NCBI RefSeq assembly: GCF_004217545.1 | Contig: NZ_SHKY01000001.1 | Coordinates: 6,138,001 to 6,202,000 of the forward strand | From: Krasilnikovia cinnamomea | GTDB taxonomy: Bacteria; Actinomycetota; Actinomycetes; Mycobacteriales; Micromonosporaceae | Reading direction: 5' to 3' | DNA length: 64,000 nt | Shown: one piece after another, positions 40,508 through 49,794 of the stretch | How positions within the stretch are numbered: position 1 is the first letter of the stretch | Layout: each line of letters starts with the position of its first letter | Made by a program: the position numbers and the translations under genes | Notes under the pieces: model-generated | Told to the model about the DNA's origin: nothing | The model's database searches: none | What the model saw: only the letters and a program-made list of their open reading frames with translations

Positions 40508-41149
40508 TCACGATGCGGTGTCGGTGGTGATGTCGAGGCCTCGGGCGGCGATCATCTCGGCGCTGCCGTCGGCCAGTCGGTAGCTCAGACCCACGACGGC
40601 GGCCCGGCCGGCGCCGACCCGTTCAGCGAGTACCCGGGAGCGGTCCAACAGCAGGTCAACCGTGTGCCTGATGTGCTCCGCCAGGATCTCGTCGGCCTCC
40701 ACGCGACCGGCGGCCCGAGCCGCGAGCAGGCTGGGCGTCACCCGCTCGATGACGTCGCGGACGTACCCGGCCGGCGCCATCCCGTCCTCCAGCGCGGCGC
40801 ACGCGGCGTTCACCGCCCCGCACGAGTCATGGCCGAGAACCACCACCAGCGGGCAGTCCAGCACGTCCACCCCGTACTCGATGGTGCCTATCACCTCAGC
40901 GCCCGTGACGTGGCCCGCGGTGCGCACCACGAACAGGTCACCCAGGCCGCGATCGAAGATGATCTCCGCCGCCAGCCGGGAGTCGGAGCACCCGAACAGG
41001 ACGGCGAACGGCCGCTGCCCCGGTGCGATCTCGGCGCGGCGAGCCGCGTCCTGGTTCGGGTGCTCTGGGGTGCCCGCGACGAAGCGCCGGTTACCGGCGA
41101 GCAGCAGCTCGAAGGCTTCCCTGGGCGTCGGGGACTTGATCTCCGCCAT
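40508..41149 (-). CDS. Beta-class carbonic anhydrase
   Basis: A 213-residue cytoplasmic enzyme catalysing CO2/bicarbonate interconversion. Zinc ligands and active-site dyad are present: Cys54 with Asp56 and Arg58 in FGCSDSR, His107 and Cys110 in GHDSCG. TAGHVTGAEVIGTIEYGV is the conserved segment between them. The C-terminus DGSAEMIAARGLDITTDTAS is short. Divergent from an AraC regulator, 270 bp apart. Confidence 0.93.
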   Translation of the reverse strand: MAEIKSPTPREAFELLLAGNRRFVAGTPEHPNQDAARRAEIAPGQRPFAVLFGCSDSRLAAEIIFDRGLGDLFVVRTAGHVTGAEVIGTIEYGVDVLDCPLVVVLGHDSCGAVNAACAALEDGMAPAGYVRDVIERVTPSLLAARAAGRVEADEILAEHIRHTVDLLLDRSRVLAERVGAGRAAVVGLSYRLADGSAEMIAARGLDITTDTAS

Positions 41150-41419
41150 GGCCGCAGCCTAGCCGCCGGCCCGCGGTCTCGCTGAGGCGCTCGGACGTGT
41201 GCTCCCAGCGTCGTTACTCCGCGTGATCTCCCCGTTCTCAGTCTGACGTCGTCGCCGGAAGCCGTGCGGCATCGACGGACCCGCTCGCCTCGCACCATCG
41301 GGTACCGCGCTGGCCGGACCCCTGTCGTGTTCGGGCGTGGCGTGGCACGGTGGACAAAGTCGCGCTTTTGCATTGACATGTGTCGCCGTGTTGGCGGGGC
41401 GTGCGGGTTGGGAGTTGCC

Positions 41420-42466
41420 ATGTCGGACCAGGACGCCGGCTGGTGTCAGCGAGCCGGGAGCGGCGATGCGGAGGTACGTGGCAGTATGCCGCTACCGCCT
41501 CACATCTCCCGGATCCACACCGACAGCCCGGACGAGCACTATGCGTGGCTGGCCTCCCGGTACGCCGACCATCACCGCCGGATCCGGGCGCAGGCCCGCG
41601 GGTTCGAATTCCTCTCCGAGACCGGCGCGCTGGGTGCCCTGAGTTTCATCCGCTCCCGCTACCTGGCGGCGACCGCGTACGCCGAGTGGCCACCCGTGGC
41701 CTACGTCCTGGCCCCGCATGTGTACTCGGGCCGTTGCCTGCTGAACTGGAAGGGACGGGAGGTGCGGGTGCCCGCACGAGGCGCCGTGCTGATCCCGCCC
41801 GACAACTTCTCCATGCTGCTCGACACCGCCGAGTACGCCGGCCTGCTGATGCCGCTGGGTGTGGTGCGGCGGGTGGCCGAGGAGACGACCGGGCTGGCGC
41901 CGGACCGCCTCCGCTTCACCGGGCTGCTGCCGGTCTCGGCCGACGCGCAGCGGCATTGGCTGTCCACGGTCGACTTCGTGCGACGCGGCATCTACAGCCG
42001 CGCCCTGGAGCCACCCTTGCTCCTTGCCGCGGCCGAGCAGGCAGTCGCGGCCAGCCTGCTCGCCACGTTCCCGAACACCGCCACGATCGCCGCGCAGCGC
42101 CGGCCCCGTGACCCGGCCACCCCGGCCGTGGTACGCCGGGCGATGGCGTTCGTCGACGCGCACGCCGAGGAACCGATCACGCTGACCGACATCGCCGCCG
42201 CGGCCGGCGTCGTGCCCCGCACCCTGCATCAGGCGTTCCGCCGCCACCGCGACACCAGTCCCGCGACGTATCTGCGCCAGGTGCGGCTGGCCCGCGCCCA
42301 CGATCAGTTGCGCGCCGCCCGGCTCGACGACGCGACCACCGTCGCCGACGTCGCGGCCCGCTGGGGTTTCCTGAGCCCGCGCCGCTTCGCCGTCTACTAC
42401 CGGCAGACGTACGGCCGGCCGCCGGGCCAGGCTCCGCACACCGGCCACCTGGCCGGGGGCGGGTAG
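41420..42466 (+). CDS. AraC-family transcriptional regulator
   Basis: A 348-residue regulator. ATG at 41420 has GGGAG 6 nt upstream; the frame is open further but upstream residues are not AraC-like. The N-terminal part (about residues 30-200) is an AraC_binding_2-like sensor (YVLAPHVYSGRCLLNWKGRE). The C-terminal HTH pair is in EEPITLTDIAAAAGVVPRTL, HQAFRRHRDTSPATYLRQVR and TVADVAARWGFLSPRRFAVY. This class controls catabolic or stress operons; target not evident. A 740-bp gap follows. Confidence 0.9.
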   Translation: MSDQDAGWCQRAGSGDAEVRGSMPLPPHISRIHTDSPDEHYAWLASRYADHHRRIRAQARGFEFLSETGALGALSFIRSRYLAATAYAEWPPVAYVLAPHVYSGRCLLNWKGREVRVPARGAVLIPPDNFSMLLDTAEYAGLLMPLGVVRRVAEETTGLAPDRLRFTGLLPVSADAQRHWLSTVDFVRRGIYSRALEPPLLLAAAEQAVAASLLATFPNTATIAAQRRPRDPATPAVVRRAMAFVDAHAEEPITLTDIAAAAGVVPRTLHQAFRRHRDTSPATYLRQVRLARAHDQLRAARLDDATTVADVAARWGFLSPRRFAVYYRQTYGRPPGQAPHTGHLAGGG

Positions 42467-43208
42467 GCGGCGTGGTCCCACCAGCCTCACCCGGCGATCG
42501 CAGCCGCCGAGCGGATCCGGTTGGCCACCGACGTCCGGCTTCCGCGCAATACCGCGATCGGTACTGAAGCCAGAGGCCGGCTTGAGGTGGGGTTGAGCTC
42601 GGCCGGCGATTGTTGGTGGTGTCAGCCGCTGCTGATAGCCGCAGGATGGACCGTTACGAGCCGCCCCTCTCAACTGCCTCCGGGGTAGCGCCGCTCATTA
42701 CGGCCATCAATGGCTGCACGGGGTGGACCGCGCGCCGAACGGGCGCAGGCCCACGAACCGGCGTCCAGCCGGGAGCAATGCGACGCGCCCGTCACGCTCG
42801 TGACGGGCATGGGTGTCCCATCCATGTGAGCTCTTCACCGGGTGGGATCTGCCTTTCCAGCGGGTACTCCCCAGCGGCGGCGTCGGCCCGGCTCTTGAAG
42901 ATCGAGGCAACGATCCTCTGGTGCCCGATGTAGGACCGGACGTATCGGGTGATCGACCAGCCGGGCCGCCGCCCATCCCGCCAAGATCTTGACCCGGCGT
43001 GTTCGACACGGTGGGGCCGGGGAAAGAGAGAGACGCGCCGGCCGGTCGTCGACGCCGCGCGGACCGCTCCGTCGCCGCATACGAGATGCTGCCGTTTCCC
43101 GGGGACAGCGGCAACATCCGGCGCCAACGCCTGAGGCTCGATTCGGCGCGTTTCCTCAACTGACCGGGCCTACCGGCCGATGGCTCTCCGGAAGGCGAGG
43201 GGAAATCC
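42467..43208. other. Long gap with a hairpin and a possible minus-strand remnant
   Basis: 742 bp with no clear gene. A perfect 9-bp stem (GCCCGTCAC / GTGACGGGC, loop GCTC) at 42787-42808 sits at the stop of a minus-strand frame (42792-43127) that encodes WSITRYVRSYIGHQRIVASI and PPGEELTWMGHPCPSRA. The stop at the hairpin suggests a real but truncated gene with its terminator. I do not recognise the family. Near the chemoreceptor end is a purine-rich leader with RBS AGGGGAAA. Confidence 0.4.
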
Positions 43209-44396
43209 ATGTTCCGACTGCTTGACCAGGTGCCGGTGAAGCCGCGCACGACCGCCGCACTGCTCTGCCTGGTGGGAGGCTCGCTCGGCCTCGGCCTGTA
43301 CACGCATTTCACCGTCGGCGCGGTCGCCGAGCGGCTGCCGGCCGGCTCGGCCGGCCGGGCGGAACTGGAGTCGGTGGCAAGCCTCGCCCTGTGGCTGCCA
43401 CTCGTGCTCGCGCCGCTCGGTGTGCTGTTGCAGATGTCGTCCTGGATGACCCTGGTCCGGGCGCTCAAGCACTGCGCTCAGATGATCACGACAGCGGCGA
43501 GCGGCGACCTCAGCCCACGGATGATCGTCTTCGGCAAGGACGAGCTGGCCCTGTTGGCAACGAGCTTCAACACGATGATGGGCCAGCTCGGCACCACCGT
43601 CGTGGGCATCCGCCAGGCGGTCGAGGAGCTCGCCGCCCACTCCGGCACGCTGGAACGGGCGAGCGCCACGATGACCGAGGCCGCCGGGGCCACCGCCACC
43701 GAGTTGGAGTCGGTCGCCGGCGAGGCGCGCCGCACCAGCGACGAGGTCGAGTCGATCGCCACGGGGACCGAGCAGATGCGGGTGGCGATCGAGGAGATCA
43801 GCAGCAACACGTCGGCCGCCTCCCGCGCCGCCGACACCGCCGTGGCCGGCATCGATCAGGCCACCGCGAACGTGACCCGGCTGCACGAGTCGAGCCAGCT
43901 GATCGGCGACGTGGTTCGGACGATCAACGCCATCGCGGCCCAGACCAACCTGCTCGCCCTCAATGCCACCATCGAGGCGGCCCGGGCCGGCGAGGCCGGC
44001 CGCGGCTTCGCGATCGTGGCCGGCGAGGTCAAGGAACTGGCGCAGGCGACCGCCACCGCGACCGAGGAGATCGCCCGGCGGGTGGAGGGCATCCAGCGCG
44101 ACACCGACGAGGCGGTCACCGTGGTCACCGGCTTCTCCGAGGTGATCAGCTCGATCGCCGAGCGGCAGATCACGATCGCCTCGGCGGTCGAGGAGCAGAC
44201 CGCGACGACGGCCGCGATGGTGGCCGGCGCCGGCACGGTGAGTGTCAGCGCCGAGCAGATCAGCCGGGCGATCGACGCCGTCGGCTCTGCGGCCTACGAG
44301 GTCCGTGGGGCGGCGGTCGACAGCCGCGAGGCCGTCGAGGGCCTGAGCCGTACCGCCAGCCGCCTCAGCGAGATGGCCTCGGTCTTCCGGAACTGA
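43209..44396 (+). CDS. Methyl-accepting chemotaxis-type receptor
   Basis: A 395-residue membrane receptor. Two N-terminal helices (about residues 16-34 and 55-78) enclose a very short outside loop. A HAMP-like stretch (MITTAASGDLSPRMIVFGKD) is followed by a long methyl-accepting coiled coil. The hairpin tip is INAIAAQTNLLALNATIEAA followed by RAGEAGRGFAIVAGEVKELA, the invariant signature of MCPs. It would bind CheA/CheW. No other che genes are in the window. RBS AGGGGAAA before ATG. Confidence 0.92.
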   Translation: MFRLLDQVPVKPRTTAALLCLVGGSLGLGLYTHFTVGAVAERLPAGSAGRAELESVASLALWLPLVLAPLGVLLQMSSWMTLVRALKHCAQMITTAASGDLSPRMIVFGKDELALLATSFNTMMGQLGTTVVGIRQAVEELAAHSGTLERASATMTEAAGATATELESVAGEARRTSDEVESIATGTEQMRVAIEEISSNTSAASRAADTAVAGIDQATANVTRLHESSQLIGDVVRTINAIAAQTNLLALNATIEAARAGEAGRGFAIVAGEVKELAQATATATEEIARRVEGIQRDTDEAVTVVTGFSEVISSIAERQITIASAVEEQTATTAAMVAGAGTVSVSAEQISRAIDAVGSAAYEVRGAAVDSREAVEGLSRTASRLSEMASVFRN

Positions 44397-44594
44397 AGCG
44401 ATCGCGAAACGTCCGGTGGCCACGGCGGCGGATCCGGTGAGCGCCTCAGGGTGAGCGGCAAATGGGCGGAATGTGAGCACCGAATGGGCTTCATTCTGGC
44501 CAGCCGGCACGCCTACGGTGACGACGTCCGAACCGAGGAAGCCGTCCGAACCAGCGGCTCGTCCTCGGGCACAGCGAAGTCACCAGGAGGAGCC

Positions 44595-44942
44595 ATGCAC
44601 AAGCTGATCAGCCGCGGAACGGTCGTCGCCGCCGCCGTGGGTACCGCACTGCTGGCCGCACCGGCGGCCGCGCACGCCGCGGTCGGCATCACCCAGAACC
44701 TCAGCCCGGGGCAGGAGGTCTGCGTCAGTCAGAACCAGTCCTACTACGCCAGTGTCACCACGTGGGCCAGCCCTAATCCGGCCCGGTTCCGGGTCTACTT
44801 CCAGGGTGGACTGATCTTCGACGCGCCCAGCAGCTTCGGCATCAGCCGGACCTTCTACAACGGCGCCGGCCGCTACACGCTGTGCGGCAGGGCCAACACC
44901 AACAACGGCCCCACCACGGTTTCACTGAACATCACTCCGTAG
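44595..44942 (+). CDS. Small secreted protein, unknown function
   Basis: A 115-residue exported protein with perfect AGGAGG before ATG. A signal peptide (about residues 1-28) ends in PAAAHAA. The mature part is Ser/Asn/Thr-rich and beta-like, with two cysteines (GQEVCVSQN and YTLCGRAN) that probably pair. No domain recognised. It precedes a KstR-type box by about 60 bp and is not part of the steroid operon. Confidence 0.8.
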   Translation: MHKLISRGTVVAAAVGTALLAAPAAAHAAVGITQNLSPGQEVCVSQNQSYYASVTTWASPNPARFRVYFQGGLIFDAPSSFGISRTFYNGAGRYTLCGRANTNNGPTTVSLNITP

Positions 44943-45000
44943 GGATGGACGGTCCCGCTGCAAGCCGCACCTTTGACAGCCGGGCTCATCTCGCCAATAG

Positions 45001-45014
45001 TAGAACACGTTACA
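45001..45014. promoter_or_regulatory. KstR box before exported kstD
   Basis: TAGAACACGTTACA matches TnnAACnnGTTnnA (KstR consensus, as I recall it) in full. It overlaps a possible -10 (TACAGT, 45011-45016) about 65 bp before the kstD start. Confidence 0.75.
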
Positions 45015-45079
45015 GTCGTTGCGAAGGCGCCCGCAGCGACCCCCCAGGCACGTACCGCTCCCTGCCCTAAGGAGCTCCG

Positions 45080-46834
45080 ATGCCCCCAACCCTCAGCCGA
45101 CGTACGGTCCTCGCGGGTGCCGCAGCCATCGGCGCGGGCCTGGCGGTCGGGTCGGCCTCGCCCGGTCGCGCGGCTCTCGCCGCCGAGCAGCAGTTCGACG
45201 CGGTCGTCATCGGGTGCGGCGCCGCCGGGATGACCGCGGCCCTGCGCCTGGCCAGGCGCGGTGTCAGCGTCCTCGTGGTGGAGAAGGCGCCGACGTTCGG
45301 CGGTTCCGCGGCCCGCTCCGGTGCCGGGATCTGGATTCCGAACAACGACGTCATCCTCGCCGCAGGGGTGCCCGACACTCCGGCGTCGGCGGCGGCCTAC
45401 CTGGCCGCGGTGGTCGACGGCGACGTGCCCACCGCCAAGCAGCAGGCGTTCCTGGACAACGGCCCGCGGATGATCTCGTTCGTGCAGGCGAACAGCCCGC
45501 TTCGCTTCAGGTACATGGCGGACTATCCCGACTACTACCCGGAACTGCCCGGCGGCATGCCGCAGGGCCGCTCGATCGAGCCGGACCTGTTCGACGGCAA
45601 ACTGCTCGGCCCGGAGCTGGCCAACCTGAACCCGGCGTACATGCCGACCCCTCCGGGACTGACGGTGTTCACCACCGACTACAAGTGGCTGACCCTCGCT
45701 CTGGTCAATCTGCACGGCACGGCCGTCGCGGCGGAGTGCGCCGCCCGGTACGCCGCCGCTGTCCTGCGCGGACAGACCCCGTTGACCATGGGGCAGGCAC
45801 TGGCGGGCGCGCTGCGCGCGGGGCTGGCCACGGCCGGTGTCCCGGTCTGGCTGAACACACCGTTCCAGGACTTCCAGTTCGACGCGCAGGGACGGGTCAC
45901 CGGTGTCGTCGTCAGCCGCGACGGATCGCCGACCGTCATCCAGGCCAGGCGCGGCGTCATCGTGGCCGCGGGCGGTTTCGAACACAACCTCGCGATGCGG
46001 CTGGCGTATCAGCGCAAGCCGATCGGCACCGACTGGACCGTGGGCGCCGCCGCGAACACGGGCGACGGTATCCAGGCCGGACTGCGCGCGGGCGCGGCCA
46101 CGGACTTCCTGGACGACGCGTGGTGGGGACCGGCCATCCCACTGCCCGGCGAGCCGTACTTCTGCCTGGCCGAGCGCACGCTGCCCGGCTGCATCCTGGT
46201 CAACAGCGCCGGATCGCGGTTCGTCAACGAGGCGGCGCCGTACGGCGACGTCGTGCACGTCATGTACGACAAGAACGGTGCCACACCGGACATCCCGGCC
46301 TGGCTCGTGTTCGACCAGAACTACCGCAACCGCTACCTGTTCCGGGACGTCCCGCCGCTGCTGCCGTTCCCCGACTCCTGGTACGACGCCGGGGCCGTGT
46401 TCCGGAACCCGACCCTCGGTGGCCTCGCCCGCGAGATCGGTGTCCCCGCGGACGCGTTGTGCGCGACGGTCGCCCGGTTCAACCGGTACGCACTGGCCGG
46501 CTCCGATCCCGACTTCCACCGCGGCGACAGCGCGTACGACCACTACTACACGGACCCCGCGGTCCGCCCGAACTCGTGCCTGGCCCCGCTCTGGCTGCCG
46601 CCCTTCTACGCCTGCAAGATCGTGCCGGGTGACCTCGGCACCAAGGGCGGGTTGCGTACCGACGCCCGCTCCCGGGTACTGCGCACCGACGGCACGGTCG
46701 TTGCCGGCCTCTACGCGGCAGGCAATTCGAGTGCCGCCGTGATGGGGCACAGCTACGCCGGTGCGGGCGCCACCATCGGCCCGGCGATGACGTTCGGATA
46801 CATCGCCGCCAACGACATCGCCGATCACCCCTGA
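45080..46834 (+). CDS. kstD: Tat-exported 3-ketosteroid Delta1-dehydrogenase (KstD)
   Basis: A 584-residue FAD enzyme. ATG has AAGGAG 7 nt upstream. The N-terminus LSRRTVLAGAAAIGAGLAVG is a Tat signal, so the folded flavoprotein is exported. Mature features: FAD motif AVVIGCGAAGMTAALRLA, SAARSGAGIWIPNN, the active-site Tyr region YMADYPDYYPELPGG, WWGPAIPLP, and the C-terminal PPFYACKIVPGDLGTKGGLR with the conserved catalytic Tyr and Gly of KstDs. It introduces the C1-C2 double bond into 3-ketosteroid ring A. A KstR box lies 65 bp upstream. Export is unusual for KstD and fits the exported cholesterol oxidase that follows after 34 nt. Confidence 0.9.
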   Translation: MPPTLSRRTVLAGAAAIGAGLAVGSASPGRAALAAEQQFDAVVIGCGAAGMTAALRLARRGVSVLVVEKAPTFGGSAARSGAGIWIPNNDVILAAGVPDTPASAAAYLAAVVDGDVPTAKQQAFLDNGPRMISFVQANSPLRFRYMADYPDYYPELPGGMPQGRSIEPDLFDGKLLGPELANLNPAYMPTPPGLTVFTTDYKWLTLALVNLHGTAVAAECAARYAAAVLRGQTPLTMGQALAGALRAGLATAGVPVWLNTPFQDFQFDAQGRVTGVVVSRDGSPTVIQARRGVIVAAGGFEHNLAMRLAYQRKPIGTDWTVGAAANTGDGIQAGLRAGAATDFLDDAWWGPAIPLPGEPYFCLAERTLPGCILVNSAGSRFVNEAAPYGDVVHVMYDKNGATPDIPAWLVFDQNYRNRYLFRDVPPLLPFPDSWYDAGAVFRNPTLGGLAREIGVPADALCATVARFNRYALAGSDPDFHRGDSAYDHYYTDPAVRPNSCLAPLWLPPFYACKIVPGDLGTKGGLRTDARSRVLRTDGTVVAGLYAAGNSSAAVMGHSYAGAGATIGPAMTFGYIAANDIADHP

Positions 46835-46868
46835 CCGCACCTGCCCGAGACGCTCGAAGGGCCGCCCC

Positions 46869-48506
46869 ATGCCCAGTCATCCCCGACCCCCGTCACCGGA
46901 AATCTCCCGCCGAGGGCTGCTCCGCGCGGGCGCCGCCGCGGCCGCGTTCGGCGCGTCGGCGGGCGCCCTGCTGGCCCGGGCGTCCGCGGCGAGCGCCGTG
47001 CTGTCCGACGGCGACCACGTGCCCGCCCTCGTCGTCGGCAGCGGCTACGGCGGCGCGGTCACCGCGCTGCGGCTGACCCAGGCCGGGATCGCGACCAGCG
47101 TCGTCGAGATGGGGATGGCCTGGAACACCCCCGGCCCGGACGGCAACGTCTTCTGCGACATGATCAAGCCGGACCAGCGCTCGTTCTGGCTGCGGACCAG
47201 GACCGACCAGCCGCTCGGCTACTTCCTCGGCATCCCGGTCAACAAGCCGATCGGCCGGTACACGGGCGTGCTGGACTCCGAGGCCTTCTCCGGCATCCGC
47301 GTCTACCAGGGCCGGGGTCTCGGCGGCGGATCGCTCGTCAACGGCGCCATGGCCGTGCTGCCCAAGCGTGAGTACTTCGAGGAGATCCTGCCGTCGGTCG
47401 ACGCGGATGCGATGTACCGTACGTATTTCCCGCGCGCCATGGCCGCGCTCGGTGTGAACAATGTCGACCCGGCCTGGTTCGAGTCCGCGGCGTGTTACCG
47501 GTACGCCCGCCTCAGCCGCGACGAGGCCCATGCCTCCGGCTACCGGACCACGTTCATCCCCAGCGTGTACGACTTCGCGTACATGGCGCAGGAGCAGGCG
47601 AACGCCGTTGCGCGTTCCGCGCTGGGCAGCGAGGTCATCTACGGCAACAACCACGGCAAGCGGTCACTGGACAAGACGTACCTGGCAGCCGCCGCGGCGA
47701 CCGGCCGGCTGACCGTCACGACCCAGCACGTCGTCACGGCCGTGGCGCCGGCCAACGGCGGCGGGTACGTCGTGACCCTGACCCAGCTCGGTACCACGGG
47801 CGACGCGGTGAACACGAAGACCGTGCGGGCCGACCGGGTCTTCCTCGCGGCCGGCAGCGTCGGCACCAGCAAGCTGCTCGTCGCGATGAAGGCAACGGGT
47901 AAGCTGCCCGGCCTGGGCGACGCGGTGGGGCACGGATGGGGCAACAACGGCAACGTCATGGTCGCCCGCGCCAACCACGTCTGGCAGCCGACCGGCTCGC
48001 TGCAGTCGGCCATGCCGGCCGTGGGCATCGACAACTGGGCCGATCCGGCCGGGCCGGTGTTCGCGGAGATCGCGCCGTTCCCCTCCGGCAACGAGACGTG
48101 GATCAGCCTGTACCTGGCGATCACCAAGAACCCCCACCGCGCCAGGTTCGTCTACAACGCCGGTACCGGTGCGGTCGATCTGACCTGGCGTACGGAACAG
48201 AACCAGCCGTCGATCGACGCGGCCAGCCGGGTCTTCGACACCATCAACCGGCGACAGGCCACCATCTACCGCAGCGACCTGTTCGGCGTGTGCAAGGTCT
48301 GGGGCGACGACCTCACGTACCACCCGCTCGGCGGCTGCGTCCTCGACCAGGCGACCGACAACTACGGCCGGCTGCCCGGGCATCCCGGCCTGTACGTCAT
48401 GGACGGTTCGTTGATTCCCGGCAGCACCGGTGTCAACCCGTTCGTCACGATCACCGCCCTGGCGGAACGCAACATCGAAAAGATCATCAGCACCGATCTG
48501 CCGTAG
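46869..48506 (+). CDS. choA: Tat-exported cholesterol oxidase (FAD, GMC-type)
   Basis: A 545-residue secreted flavoenzyme oxidising and isomerising cholesterol to cholest-4-en-3-one. Tat signal EISRRGLLRAGAAAAAFGAS, then LVVGSGYGGAVTALRL (FAD dinucleotide fold, about residues 55-70), QGRGLGGGSLVNGAM, and active-site region near the C-terminus with HPLGGCVL and GSTGVNPFVTITALAER, all characteristic of Streptomyces-type ChoA. It follows exported KstD and precedes an SRPBCC gene by 35 nt, forming a likely operon. Oxidation would generate hydrogen peroxide outside the cell. Confidence 0.92.
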   Translation: MPSHPRPPSPEISRRGLLRAGAAAAAFGASAGALLARASAASAVLSDGDHVPALVVGSGYGGAVTALRLTQAGIATSVVEMGMAWNTPGPDGNVFCDMIKPDQRSFWLRTRTDQPLGYFLGIPVNKPIGRYTGVLDSEAFSGIRVYQGRGLGGGSLVNGAMAVLPKREYFEEILPSVDADAMYRTYFPRAMAALGVNNVDPAWFESAACYRYARLSRDEAHASGYRTTFIPSVYDFAYMAQEQANAVARSALGSEVIYGNNHGKRSLDKTYLAAAAATGRLTVTTQHVVTAVAPANGGGYVVTLTQLGTTGDAVNTKTVRADRVFLAAGSVGTSKLLVAMKATGKLPGLGDAVGHGWGNNGNVMVARANHVWQPTGSLQSAMPAVGIDNWADPAGPVFAEIAPFPSGNETWISLYLAITKNPHRARFVYNAGTGAVDLTWRTEQNQPSIDAASRVFDTINRRQATIYRSDLFGVCKVWGDDLTYHPLGGCVLDQATDNYGRLPGHPGLYVMDGSLIPGSTGVNPFVTITALAERNIEKIISTDLP

Positions 48507-48541
48507 GTCAGGTCGGACCGTTCAGCCCAAGGAGGAACGCG

Positions 48542-48973
48542 ATGCCAAAGGTCAGCGTCTCGACGGATGCTACGGCCGAACCGCAGCGGGTCTGGCAGCT
48601 GGTCGTGGACCTGTCCCGAGTCGCCGAGTGGAACACGATGCACGAGGGCTTCACCGGTGAGGTACCGGCGAGCCTCGGCGCCGGTGCGACGTACCGGCAG
48701 CGGGTGAAGCTGATGGGGATGCCCGCGGAGATGGCCTGGCGGGTGACCGACGCGGTAGCGGCGCAGCGTCTCGAACAGTCCGGTGACGGTCCGATGGGCG
48801 TCAAGGCCAAGAGCCGTCTCGTGATCGAGCCGTCCGGCGACGGCTCACAGATCACGTACGAGATGGAGTTCACCGGCCCGGCGCTGGCCGGCCCGATGGC
48901 CGGGATGCTGGAGAAGCAGGCGGGCGCGGCGACTCAGGAGTCACTCACCAGGCTGGCGGCGCTGCTCGGCTGA
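48542..48973 (+). CDS. SRPBCC-fold (polyketide cyclase/Rv0910-like) protein
   Basis: A 143-residue cytoplasmic protein with AAGGAGG before ATG. START/SRPBCC features: SVSTDATAEPQRVWQLVVDL at the first strand, WNTMHEGFTGE, and the C-terminal long helix MAGMLEKQAGAATQESLTRL. The fold has a hydrophobic cavity for lipids or sterols. Position after choA suggests binding or transport of a steroid, but no catalytic residue is evident. Faces kstR with a hairpin terminator between. Confidence 0.85.
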   Translation: MPKVSVSTDATAEPQRVWQLVVDLSRVAEWNTMHEGFTGEVPASLGAGATYRQRVKLMGMPAEMAWRVTDAVAAQRLEQSGDGPMGVKAKSRLVIEPSGDGSQITYEMEFTGPALAGPMAGMLEKQAGAATQESLTRLAALLG

Positions 48974-48978
48974 ACCCG

Positions 48979-49020
48979 TACGCGGCGGCGCCGCCGGTGG
49001 CACGGTGGCGTCGCCGCGTA
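48979..49020. terminator. Bidirectional terminator between SRPBCC gene and kstR
   Basis: A 9-bp stem TACGCGGCG (48979-48987) / CGCCGCGTA (49012-49020) with a GC-rich inner part that can pair further, between the convergent stops. Confidence 0.6.
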
Positions 49021-49021
49021 G

Positions 49022-49648
49022 TCAGCGCAGCAGCAGGCGGCTGGCCAGCTCCAGGTGGTTGATCACGTCGTCGGCCGAGGCGCGGCGCGTCACCCATGCC
49101 ACCAGATTGGACAGCCACACGTCCCCGATCACCCTGGCCTTTGCCCGGTCGTCGGCGTCCGGCTCGCCGTCGTGCATCGCGTGCGTGAAGATCTCCTCCA
49201 TCAGCCGCGCCACCGCGTTGACCTCGGCGCTGGCGGACGGGTCGGCGAACATGAACGCACGGGTCATGGCCTCGGTGACCAGCGGCTCGCGCTGCATCGC
49301 CCGGGTCACCCGGTCGAGCACGAACTGCACCCGCTCGTACGGGGTGTCGCCGGGCACGGGCCTGCGGTTCAGCTTCTCCTGGATCCGCTCCAGCTCCAGC
49401 GCCAGTGCCGACACCAGGAGATGGATCTTGGAGGGGAAGTACCGGTACAGCGTGCCCAGCGCGACCTCGGCCAGTTCGGCGACGGCGCGCATCTGTACCG
49501 CCTCGTAGCCACCCTTCGCGGCCAGGCGCAGCGTGGCCTCCAGGATCCGGCGGTGCCGGTCCCGCTGGGCGGCGGAGCCGTGCTCGGCGTCCGTGCCGGC
49601 GAGCACCCGGCGCCCGGTGCCAATTCTGGTATTCGTTCTCGCTGCCAT
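49022..49648 (-). CDS. kstR: KstR, TetR-family repressor of steroid catabolism
   Basis: A 208-residue TetR regulator. ATG at 49648 has GAGGGG upstream. The HTH region GGYEAVQMRAVAELAEVALG then TLYRYFPSKIHLLVSALALE is nearly the sequence I remember for mycobacterial and rhodococcal KstR. The ligand domain has TRAMQREPLVTEAMTRAFMF and RVIGDVWLSNLVAWVTRRAS, also KstR-specific. It represses steroid genes until a CoA-thioester intermediate binds. A KstR-type box at 49761-49774 lies in the divergent region and may serve this gene too. Five matching boxes in the window fit this assignment. Confidence 0.9.
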   Translation of the reverse strand: MAARTNTRIGTGRRVLAGTDAEHGSAAQRDRHRRILEATLRLAAKGGYEAVQMRAVAELAEVALGTLYRYFPSKIHLLVSALALELERIQEKLNRRPVPGDTPYERVQFVLDRVTRAMQREPLVTEAMTRAFMFADPSASAEVNAVARLMEEIFTHAMHDGEPDADDRAKARVIGDVWLSNLVAWVTRRASADDVINHLELASRLLLR

Positions 49649-49760
49649 CGTTGCCCCTCGCGACGGTTCGACCACGGTCGGCGACCAGGTCATTCGCTCT
49701 CCTCAAGGGTAGCAACGTCGCATGGCGCGCCCGTGACAGCCGCCGAACGCCCCAGTAAAC

Positions 49761-49774
49761 TGAAACGTGTTCTC
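49761..49774. promoter_or_regulatory. KstR-type box before the fadE28/29-like operon
   Basis: TGAAACGTGTTCTC matches TnnAACnnGTTnnA except at the last base. It overlaps a possible -10 (TAAACT, 49756-49761) and lies about 20 bp before the acyl-CoA dehydrogenase start, in the divergent region with kstR. Confidence 0.65.
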
Positions 49775-49794
49775 ATTTCGTTCGGAGGGTGGCG

